DNA of 64,000 nt, taken from assembly GCF_033807575.1 (NCBI RefSeq), contig NC_084726.1:13020001-13084000 (forward strand), given 5' to 3'. This document shows, in pieces, positions 52,546 to 61,628 of the stretch (position 1 is the stretch's first letter; each line of letters opens with the position of its first letter). The notes below the pieces were generated by a model. That model had not been told where the DNA came from. It made no database searches and saw only the letters and a list, made by a program, of their open reading frames with translations. Both the position numbers and the translations under genes were made by a program. This DNA is from Cydia pomonella (taxonomy: Eukaryota; Arthropoda; Insecta; Lepidoptera; Tortricidae).

Positions 52546-54289
52546 CTTGCTACTTGCTAAATTAATTTTTTGGACAGTTTTTTCTCAATTTTGGCCACCG
52601 TAACCTACGGAGACTAACAAGCAACGCTAAGCGGTCTTCGTAGTCTATGGATGTTGCTATATTACGGGTGTCACATGCGTGTTTCTGACTTATGAAGTAA
52701 TTATTTTTACTATGCAATCAAATGAATATTTTGTAAGTTGGCAGCAATGCACTTAGTTTAGAACTGTATTCGTTTTGGTTTTGTTAGGTTGGTAGCCATT
52801 AATCGCAGTAACATTATAGCTTATAAAAGCACAAGAGCTTTTATGAGGAATAGACAATATAGACTTTTCTTGAAATCTTTTATGTATGTTCTTATATTCG
52901 TGTTAATGAATGCATAAATGACAGATAACAGTAGAGGAGTAGGAAAAAATGTTATACGAGTAGGTATGAAGTCGCTTCCCTTAGGGTCATATAGGGGCTA
53001 GGGCCCAATAGGTGCCTTTGATGAAACCAGCACCATATTTTAGTATGTTGTTAAGCATGTTATTTTGACTAAAAAACCATCGGGAGACAGTTTCTAACGT
53101 GGTTAAGTCACCAGTTATGACGTCATCAAAATGGCCGGTGCCGTGTTCAGAATATTGCGTATACCACAGCAAGTATATCACATGTAAGCTTGTGTGGGGT
53201 GTCATAAAAAGCAAAATTAAATGCGCTACAATATCGTTTGTATATTTGACCTTGTAAATACCATAGTTTGCGAGAAATTTTAAGTTTTATTTAAATTTTC
53301 CCGAAAAGAAATCCGTTTTTTGTTTTCATCAACTTTACTAGTAACTTTACAGGAAGACATTGTATCAAGATATGAATGCTACATTAATAAGCTATAAAAT
53401 TCCATTAAAATTTTGAAAATCGGTTTATAAACAAGCAAATTACACTATTTTTGTTCCATACCGGATGACACCACCAAGAGTCGGATGGCTGTTTCAATAC
53501 AATTTGCAAGGCAAATGATGTTTAAGTAAAGGTAACTTAAAATATTTTCGATAAAAGTATTATTATCAAAATTAACAATACTGAGATCGTTTTATTGTAA
53601 TTTACTCCGGATATCCTATTTAAAGTTACACACTAATTAAACAAAAATATATTTTTTTTACGTATTATTTTGTCCCAGAGCATGCACCTTCGCATGCGCA
53701 AAGCATAGTGTATTTAAATCCGTGTTTTACTCCCCCACACCCTGTACAGCATTCTTTGCACTTGCAAGACAATAGCTCCTTGCAGAGGTGTACGCTGATC
53801 ATTTTTCTTTCGCCAAGCCTAGTTGCAAGAATCTAGCATTTGTGGGTCGCTATTCAGGTAAATTGGTCCCAATGTGGGTCTGTTAAGCCCTTTTTATATG
53901 CTGTAGGAGAGCATCCTGTTGAAGGAATATACTCGATCGCTCTGGTTTTTCCTAAACAAGATCATCCTCGCAGTATTTACATTACCTATTTGTGTCCCTA
54001 CTGGGAAGTTATATGTAGGGTTTGCAATTAGAATATTGTGATGTTCTAATTATTCGAATATCCACCAAAATAAATATCCGAATAAACTGATTTAGATAAC
54101 AAAGAAATAACGTTTTTAACTATGTTTTAATACAATGATATCACCCCAACTAATTTTAAATGATTACTTGATTACTATAATAGCTAACATAATGTTATCT
54201 CTAAAACCGTACTTAATAAGGAGGGTTTATATCTGGATTAGCTGGTGCATAGTTGGAAATACATCCAATGCCTCACCTCGTGTTCATTC
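52546..54289. other. AT-rich sequence
   Basis: Contains a degenerate copy of CCGTAACCTACGGAGAC (LINE 3'-end text) near 52600. Short frames at 52987-53214 (-) and 53840-54031 (+) have no recognised domain. Confidence 0.3.
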
Positions 54290-54970
54290 GTCATGAAATA
54301 CTAACTATGAAAGCAATACTTACTTACTTCACTGGATCAGTGACCCAAAAATAATCTTGGCCTTTGATACAAGAACAACGTCACTCTGCTCTATTCTGCA
54401 CCACTCCACGCTAGTTGGATACTCCGAGGGCGTTTTAGGGCTACTCTAGCTCCCTATTTTTCCTACGCTTTCATCTTCTCTATCTTCATCTCTGATAGGT
54501 CCCAGAATATTCCGCCAGAATTTCGTCTTCTTCACTAAGAACTTGTTCTTTTTTTTCTGATTCAGAGTCCAATGTCCAGATGTCATTCATCAAAATCTAA
54601 TTATTGTCTTATAGACTTGAATCATGGACAGTCTACTGATCAGCTTGGACACTAGAACTCGACGAAGCGCTGCTGAGCATCTTAGGGCATTTTGGATTCG
54701 AACATCTATCTCCTCTTCCCGATTACTTTAGGTAGGTCTTTTCTTTTCGATCTGCGGTGGCAGCATGGTTCTATTTTTATCACTTGTCACTATGCCCTTC
54801 ATGACAAATGATAAAGAGCCGACCATCTTAGCTCTATTCATTTGGAGATATTCTAGTGGTTGATTATCAGACCAATTTTCTCTCCTTCCTACTCTACTAT
54901 CCTAGCCTTGGCCTTCAGGTTGCTTTTGTTTTGAGCCTATAGCCCCAAGTCATCAAGATATCCAATGATC
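54290..54970 (-). pseudogene. Decayed LINE reverse transcriptase (minus)
   Basis: In broken minus-strand frames one can read LDILMTWG / AIGSKQK text in the place of Y-DD--IIG-SK, then LEYLQMNRAKMVG, LDSESEKK and TKFWRNILGPIRDEDREDES followed by GKIGS. This matches the back half of LINE proteins in which SESEKKLR-FERKILR-I-GP-RDED and R-N-EL follow the RT domain. Many frameshifts and stops; inactive. Confidence 0.45.
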
Positions 54971-55246
54971 TAATGTTTGCATTAAGCAACATTCGCATTC
55001 ATTGTATAAAGTTACTGCGTGACATGATGTACCTATCAAAATTGATGTGCTGTTAGTATTTGAATTGATTAAATATATGAAAGTACTATATTTAAATGAC
55101 AAAATGGTATGAAATTATTCATAAATTTCATTAGAAAATTGTTCCGGTTATAGGTCAATACAATAACCATATTTAACGGATCCGTAATATCCGGATCTTG
55201 TGACCCGATATCCGGATATTTCGGATATCCGGATCTCAAACCCTAA

Positions 55247-56416
55247 GCGCAGCGATTGTTCCGAGACAGTTTGTTTGACACTTTTGACGGGCAACGAGCA
55301 CAAATCTTTCTTCTGGCATTAAAACGGAACTATTGTTTTAAACAATCATTGAGTGAACTAAGTAGTCTAACGTTTTCGTAAGTATATGGAAAAACGCGAT
55401 TTTTCGAATTTAACAAACATTGAGCGTACCTGTATTTAATTTGTTGACTGTCTGTCTGCATACTCAGAAACCCTACTATTTTTGCAGTACATGCCACTAC
55501 TCGTGCCTCAAGAGCCGTGCTTCGTCGGTGCATCTACGCGCGTTCCTTCTCTTGCCACTAATCACGCGCTTGTCGCTTCTGTGTATTTATTGCTCTACGT
55601 TTTTGGTACTTGATTACAAAACTGCATGTTCCGTATAAAAATGCCAATTTTTTATGGGGTGCGAATGTAAACAAAATCAAATGAATATGATTGCATCAAT
55701 TTCCAATAGTATTAAAATTTCCCCCGAAGTACAACGACAGTAAAACATGAAAAACTACTTTCCGGGTGTCGCACCATGGTGCGAATTTGACATTGGATTT
55801 AGATATTTTTTCTAATTATTTACTCAATTTGCACCGAGTACATTACTTTCCCCAGACCCGCAATGGCCAAAATAGATTTTTTTAAATGTTGTTTTTTTTT
55901 TACCTGTTCCGTAGCTTAAATTAACATAAATAACACGTGCGAATTTAGATATAAGTGTTGTAAAACGTACGCCAAATTACACCGAGTACACCTTTTTTCT
56001 CTTCTTAGTTATAACCATTACATTATTTTCAGCCGATTTCACCCCTTTCCGGGGGGGGTGAATTTAGTAACGATTGTATAAAATTCGATTTTTAGCCCAT
56101 ACAAAACAATCCGTAGTGATTTTATTAGTCCTTAGAATTAGTTCCTGACTTTAGTGAAATTTGAGTTAATTTGACCGTACTAGAGCGATAAGGCGGCCGG
56201 CAACTGTTTTTTCATAGTGAACATTTTGTGATCTTTGCATTTAAATTGCAATACTTTGTTCTTTGCATTTACTTTGCAGTATGCTTTGCAATCAAATAGC
56301 AAGTTATAAACATTATAAAGTGATTAGACATGACATGAAACATTTGAATGCAACTAAATAATATTATAATATTGAACTTTTTCGTCGTTTATCTACGTGA
56401 AATTAAGTGAAACAAA
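55247..56416. other. Upstream region of the BEL/Pao gag
   Basis: Should include the element's 5' LTR and leader, but no LTR end, primer site or TATA box could be fixed without the other LTR, which lies outside the window. A short C-rich/G-rich patch (TTTCCGGGGGGGGTGAA) is at 56056. Confidence 0.35.
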
Positions 56417-57685
56417 ATGTCAACTACGGAACAGTTATTAAGTTTGTTACAAGATACAGCAAATATATTACAAAAAACGCAAACAAATCTCAAGAAATGT
56501 TCTAAAGCACGACTTACAAGGGGTTATCTCGAGTCGCGATTAAAAAATATAGAACATTACTGGAGTATATTTCAAAGTGCGCATCAAGACCTTCTTAAGT
56601 GTACACCGACGGAAAGGCGAATGGACATACCTTATTTGGTTAATGAAGATTACTACATTCATGAAGATTTGTATTTTTGCTTGAGTGGCGATATAAAAGA
56701 CATGCTATCATCGTTTTCGAGTGGTAAATGCAATCATACTGCCACTGACAGTTCCATAACAGGAGATAAAGTGAAGTTACCTCGCGTACAGCCACCAGTT
56801 TTCAGTGGTAGCTATGAAGATTGGCCAACGTTTCAAGACATATTTGAGTCACTTATACACAATAACAGCTCGTTAACCAACGTTGTGAAGTTGCATTTTT
56901 TGAAAAATAGTGTCAGTGGCGAAGCACAAGCTTTACTTAAGCACATACAAGTAACAGACGCTAATTACGAAGAAGCTTGGAAGACTTTAAAGAATCGTTA
57001 CGGAAACAAAAGAATAATTGTTAACGCTATCATGAAAAGATTATTCTCGCAGAAAAAGTTATACTCGCAAACTGCTAACCAAATCAAATCACTTTTAGAC
57101 ACAACTACGGAGTGTTTGAATAGTCTAAGCAACCTTAAGGTATCCGTTGAATCCTGGGATCCCATGATAGTGCATTTGATTGTGTCGAAACTTGATACAG
57201 AGACTCATAAGGACTGGGAAGAATATTCCTTTAAGAGTACACCGGATGACTTACCGAAGTGGTCAGAATTGAGGACTTTTCTTGAAACCAAATTCCGTAC
57301 TCTGGAATTTATACACCACACTACTTCGACAGCTCCCTCAAGTTCTCGACCGGCTACGCAGAAAACCTTCCATTTAACTTCGCCAGCTCCTTCTAATGTC
57401 CAAAGTAGCTTTAATACAACATCACCAGCGACTTCAATTAGAACATGCATCAAGTGTAACGACAATCACACGCTGAGTCACTGTAAGGATTTTGCAAGTA
57501 TGGACGTAGCTGAAAGAAATGACTACGTGAAAACAAACAATTTATGCTATAACTGTCTACTCAGCGGCCACTCCGTATTCAAGTGCCGTTTACCAACATC
57601 CTGTCAAATCTGTCATAAACGTCATCATTCCCTACTACATCACACAAAGAACGAGGATATAAAGGCACATCTTAAGAGCCCTTAA
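56417..57685 (+). CDS. BEL/Pao retrotransposon Gag
   Basis: 422 residues from ATG in good context (CAAAATGTC). Residues ~110-280 contain LPRVQPPVFSGSYEDWPTFQ, DIFESLIHNNSSL, VVKLHFLKNSVSGEAQALLK and EEAWKTLKNRYGN, the capsid-like domain of Pao-type Gag (DUF1759-like). A Thr/Ser/Pro linker follows. Residues ~345-412 hold zinc-knuckle-like clusters: CIKCNDNHTLSHCKDF, CYNCLLSGHSVFKC and CQICHKRHHSLLHH. In this superfamily Gag normally reads on into protease; here a stop follows in a CTTAATC that is repeated at 61680, where pol resumes. Confidence 0.85.
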   Translation: MSTTEQLLSLLQDTANILQKTQTNLKKCSKARLTRGYLESRLKNIEHYWSIFQSAHQDLLKCTPTERRMDIPYLVNEDYYIHEDLYFCLSGDIKDMLSSFSSGKCNHTATDSSITGDKVKLPRVQPPVFSGSYEDWPTFQDIFESLIHNNSSLTNVVKLHFLKNSVSGEAQALLKHIQVTDANYEEAWKTLKNRYGNKRIIVNAIMKRLFSQKKLYSQTANQIKSLLDTTTECLNSLSNLKVSVESWDPMIVHLIVSKLDTETHKDWEEYSFKSTPDDLPKWSELRTFLETKFRTLEFIHHTTSTAPSSSRPATQKTFHLTSPAPSNVQSSFNTTSPATSIRTCIKCNDNHTLSHCKDFASMDVAERNDYVKTNNLCYNCLLSGHSVFKCRLPTSCQICHKRHHSLLHHTKNEDIKAHLKSP

Positions 57686-57687
57686 TC

Positions 57688-58017
57688 CTTGGAGCGTTCT
57701 CCGATTTCACGAAATAACGCTCGATAGATGGCGTTGGCGCTCGGTACGCGAGCGCCGGCAACGCGACGCGCGTTTCAATGCAGACTAGAATAATCTTGAT
57801 AGTTTTCAATATAATTTCAAGCAACATTAATTTTAGTGTCATATGATATCATATGGGCACTCTTTATTTTATTGTATATGCACAGTAGTTTTTTTTTTTA
57901 TGTACACTACTACTAAGTGTACAGACTACAGAGTGTACTATAACCCTTGCTCTTTATTCTGTCTCTTTCACACCAATGGAAAATGAAGAAGTTACTAAAT
58001 GACTGCAGGTATAAATA
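57688..58017. other. Unassigned sequence
   Basis: Contains GATAGATGGCGTTGGCGC (57723) and the direct repeat AGTGTACA. Confidence 0.35.
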
Positions 58018-58456
58018 AAGTATATTAGTGCGATAGAGAGACAGATAGTGTTTCGTTGTCGTATCGTAAACGATTGGCATGTTGGCCACACACTTGCTTA
58101 GTGCCTAGCCAAAATACCAATCGTTTGCGTATATTAGTGCGATAGAGAGAGAGTAGTGTTTCGTTGTCGTATCGTAAACGATTGGCATGTTGGCTACGCA
58201 CCCATGATACCTAGCCAAGAAGCCAATCGATTGCGCATATTAGTGCGATAGAGAGACAGATAGTGTTTCCTTGTCGTATCGTAAACGTTTGGCATGTTGG
58301 CTACGCACCCATGCTGCCCAGCCAAGATGCCAATCGTTTGTGCATATTAGTACGAGAGAGAGACAGATAGTGTTTCGTTGTCGTATCGATTGGCATGGTG
58401 GCTACGCACCCATGCTGCGTAGTCAAGATGCCAATCGTTTGCGCACATTAGTGCTA
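58018..58456 (+). repeat. ~107-bp tandem array of a MITE-like unit
   Basis: TATTAGTGCGATAGAGAG recurs at 58023, 58132, 58238 and 58345 with a remnant at 58446. Each unit holds GTGTTTCGTTGTCGTATCGT and an inverted pair CGATTGGCATGTTGGC / GCCAAGATGCCAATCG. Single dispersed relatives lie at 10749 and 30945, so a MITE appears to have been amplified in tandem. Confidence 0.8.
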
Positions 58457-58509
58457 TAGAGTTTCAGTGTTATTTGAAATCACGTTAGGGTTTGTATTAT
58501 TATTTTTGA

Positions 58510-60118
58510 CCCGAATGAAGTCCATCCAGGGTCTCATGACGGAGTCAGGAGTTGGTCACCAGAACTCCCCAGAACTCCTAATCTATGATGGAGTCAGGAG
58601 TAGGTCACTAGAACTCCTAATCTACTCATTATAATTCCATCGTATTCGAGCTCAATAGATTTGCCCTGACGAGTACCATCGATCTAAATGAAGTCCAGGG
58701 TCTCATTATGGAGTCAGGAGTTGGTCACCAGAACTCCTAATCTACTCATTATAATTCCATCGTGTTTGGGCTCAAAAGATTTGCCCTGACGAGTACCATC
58801 GATCTAGATGAAGTCCAGGGTCTCATGATGGAGTCAGGAGTTGGTCACCATAATTCCTAATCTACTCATCATAACTCCATGGTGTTTGGGCTCAATAGAT
58901 TTGCCCTCACGAGCACCATCAATCTAGATAATGTTCAGGGTCTCATGATGGAGTCAGGAGTTGGTCACTAGAACTCCTAATCTACTCATTATAATTCCAT
59001 CGTGTTTGGGCTCAAAAGATTTGCCCTGACGAGTACCATCGATCTAGATGAAGTCCAGGGTCTCATGATGGAGTCAGGAGTTGGTCACCATAATTCCTAA
59101 TCTACTCATTATAATTCCATCGTGTTTGGGCTCAAAAGATTTGCCCTGACGAGTACCATCGATCTAGATGAAGTCCAGGGTCTCATGATGGAGTCAGGAG
59201 TTGGTCACCATAATTCCTAATCTACTCATCATAACTCCATCGTGTTTGGGCTCAATAGATTTGCCCTCACGAGCACCATCAATCTAGATAATGTTCGGGG
59301 TCTCATGATGGAGTCAGGAGTTGGTCACTAGAACTCCTAATCTACTCATTATAATTCCATCGTGTTTGGGCTCAAAAGATTTGCCCTGACGAGTACCATC
59401 GATCTAGATGAAGTCCAGGGTCTCATGATGGAGTCAGGAGTTGGTCACCATAATTCCTAATCTACTCATTATAATTCCATCGTGTTTGTGCTCAAAAGAT
59501 TTGCCCTGACGAGTACCATCGATCTAGATGAAGTCCAGGGTCTCATGATGGAGTCAGGAGTTGGTCACCATAATTCCTAATCTACTCATCATAACTCCAT
59601 CGTGTTTGGGCTCAATAGATTTGCCCTCACGAGCACCATCAATCTAGATAATGTTCAGGGTCTCATGATGGAGTCAGGAGTTGGTCACTAGAACTCCTAA
59701 TCTACTCATTATAATTCCATCGTGTTTGGGCTCAAAAGATTTGCCCTGACGAGTACCATCGATCTAGATGAAGTCCAGGGTCTCATGATGGAGTCAGGAG
59801 TTGGTCACCATAATTCCTAATCTACTCATTATAATTCCATCGTGTTTGGGCTCAAAAGATTTGCCCTGACGAGTACCATCGATCTAGATGAAGTCCAGGG
59901 TCTCATGATGGAGTCAGGAGTTGGTCACCATAATTCCTAATCTACTCATCATAACTCCATCGTGTTTGGGCTCAATAGATTTGCCCTCACGAGCACCATC
60001 AATCTAGATGATGTTCAGGGTCTCATGATGGAGTCAGGAGTTGGTCACTAGAACTCCTAATCTACTCATTATAATTCCATCGTGTTTGGGCTCAATAGAT
60101 TTACTCCGACAAGCACCA
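58510..60118 (+). repeat. 120-bp satellite, direct arm with 360-bp higher-order period
   Basis: About 13.5 monomers (CAGGGTCTCATGATGGAGTC, AGGAGTTGGTCACCA, CTCCTAATCTACTCAT, TTCCATCGTGTTTGGGCTCA, GATTTGCCCTGACGAG). A variant monomer with AATCTAGATAATGTTC occurs at 58921, 59281, 59641 and 60001, exactly every 360 bp, giving an A-B-C higher-order repeat. Confidence 0.9.
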
Positions 60119-60690
60119 TCAAATTACCATTATGATGAATAGATTAGGAGTTCTGGTGACCAACTACTGACTCCATCATGAGACCCTGGGCCTCATCTAG
60201 ATCGATGGTGTTCATCAGGGCAAATCTATTGAGCCCAAACACGATGGAGTTATGATGAGTAGATTAGGAGTTCTGGTGACCAGCTCCTGACTCCATCATG
60301 AGACCCTGGACCTCATCTAGATTGATGGTGCTCGTCAGGGCAACTCTATTGAACCCAAACACGATGGAGTTATGATGAGTAGATTAGGAGTTCTGGTGAC
60401 CAGCTCCTGACTCCATCATGAGACCCTGGACCACATCTAGATTGAAGGTGCTCATCAGGGCAACTCTGTTGAGCCCAAACACGATGGAATTATAATGAGT
60501 AGATTAGGAGTTCTAGTGACCAACTCCTGACTCCATCATGAGACCCTGGACCTCATCTAGATCGATGGTGTTCGTCAGGGCAAATCTTTTGAGCCCAAAC
60601 ACGATGGGATTATAATTAGTAGATTAGGAGTTCTGGTGACCAACTCCTGACTCCATCATGAGAACTTGGACTTCATCCGGGTCAAAAATA
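60119..60690 (-). repeat. 120-bp satellite, inverted arm
   Basis: About 4.7 monomers in reverse orientation (AGTAGATTAGGAGTTCTGGT, GACTCCATCATGAGACCCTG). The turn-around is at 60110-60130. These monomers do not show the 360-bp pattern of the direct arm. Confidence 0.9.
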
Positions 60691-60734
60691 ATAATGCAAA
60701 CCCTAACGTAATTTCAAGTGAAAATGCGTTTTTC

Positions 60735-60930
60735 AGAAAATCGCAGCCAAATAACACTAGACCTTACTCATAGTGTTGTGTTCCTGCCGGTGAGTAAGGT
60801 TGCCAGAGCTCAACGAGGGGCGGGAGGGGGTTAGGGTCGGCAACGCGCATGTAACTCCTCTGGAGTTGCAGGCGTACATATGCGGGCCGTATGCTTGTTT
60901 GCCACCGACTTAGTATTAAAAAAAAAAGTA
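60735..60930 (+). mobile_element. LINE/SINE 3'-end composite
   Basis: CAGCCAAATAACACTAGACC, GTGTTGTGTTCCTGCCGGTG, GGTCGGCAACGCGCATG and GGGCCGTATGCTTGTTTGCC with an A-rich tail; a short internal deletion after GGCGTACAT. Confidence 0.65.
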
Positions 60931-61628
60931 ACACTGAAAATCCATCAATAAGCGAGTCTGTTAGGCATACTGTAAAAAATGAACTTTTATTAAGATTTTC
61001 TAATCGCAGTATATAGCACTTCTCGGAACTCCGTAGCTGATTACGATCGCAACGAATGCCTGACAATCGAGCACAGGTCCATCCTCTAAGCGCGCTCCGC
61101 GCGGACTGAGAGCGGGGCGTCGCTGCTGCGTGATTTATACGTGTTTTAAAAAAATATAAATTTACGGCAATGTAGGTCCCATAGTTACGATTTTTTTTTT
61201 ATAGGTTAACATAAAGTTACAGTTTGCTATAATATTATTTTTAAAGCAAAATATGCGTACAATTTGCGGAAATAAAATATAATAAAACCCTGTTTTCGCC
61301 AAAAAAATGAAGAAAACTCGGAAGGTATTTTATCAGTTTTTTCAAATGAATCTTCGATTGTTAATCATTCCAGCCCCTCGTACGAGATATGTTGAATCAA
61401 ATTGTAGTCATTCATGTACCAAATGATTCTTGTTTATAGCAAAATTGAGAACCGAAACGCCACATCTCACTGCAAAATTTGGAAAAGACTCCCAGAAAAC
61501 CTCATTAAAAAAGAGGTTTAAAAGAGAAAATGAAAATTTGAACTGTTGGAGCCCCTAGTTTAGGAAACGATTATTTAAGTACGTTATCAGTTTTTGAATA
61601 AATACTAATAGTTACGTCGTAATCTTGA
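60931..61628. other. Unassigned sequence before BEL pol
   Basis: GC-rich patch GCGCTCCGCGCGGACTGAGA at 61089, otherwise AT-rich, no element recognised. Confidence 0.3.

Larger units (their letters stand above)
52005..55246. mobile_element. hAT-like insertion (TAGGGTTTG termini), composite
   Basis: Left TAGGGTTTGCAATATCCGAC and right (reverse complement) TAGGGTTTGAGATCCGGATA share terminal TAGGGTTTG and subterminal ATCCGGATA-type repeats. The flanking 8-mers CGCGCAGC and AGCGCAGC match at 7 of 8 positions, as for hAT. A second internal terminus (TAGGGTTTGCAATTAGAATA, 54015) suggests two nested or tandem insertions. No transposase was recognised; a LINE relic and a MITE lie inside. Confidence 0.5.
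51792..55742. mobile_element. Possible outer TIR element hosting the hAT-like insertion
   Basis: CATTGTGCTTCGGGGGAAAT at the left and ATTTCCCCCGAAGTACAACG at the right are inverted (two mismatches). If real, this is a ~0.7-kb element interrupted by the insertion at 52005-55246. There is no target duplication and the arms are short, so this is tentative. Confidence 0.3.
58474..60717. mobile_element. TIR-bounded element filled with 120-bp satellite
   Basis: Ends TTGAAATCACGTTAGGGTTT and (reverse complement of the right end) TTGAAATTACGTTAGGGTTT form ~51-bp inverted repeats (three mismatches) running through TTATTATTTTTGACCCG and ATGAAGTCCA. Inside are only satellite monomers. No transposase and no clear target duplication; classification unknown. 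Confidence 0.7.

Noticed and set aside
58510..60690. CRISPR-like array
   Set aside because: 120-bp monomers are contiguous with no unique spacers, in an insect genome; it is satellite DNA.
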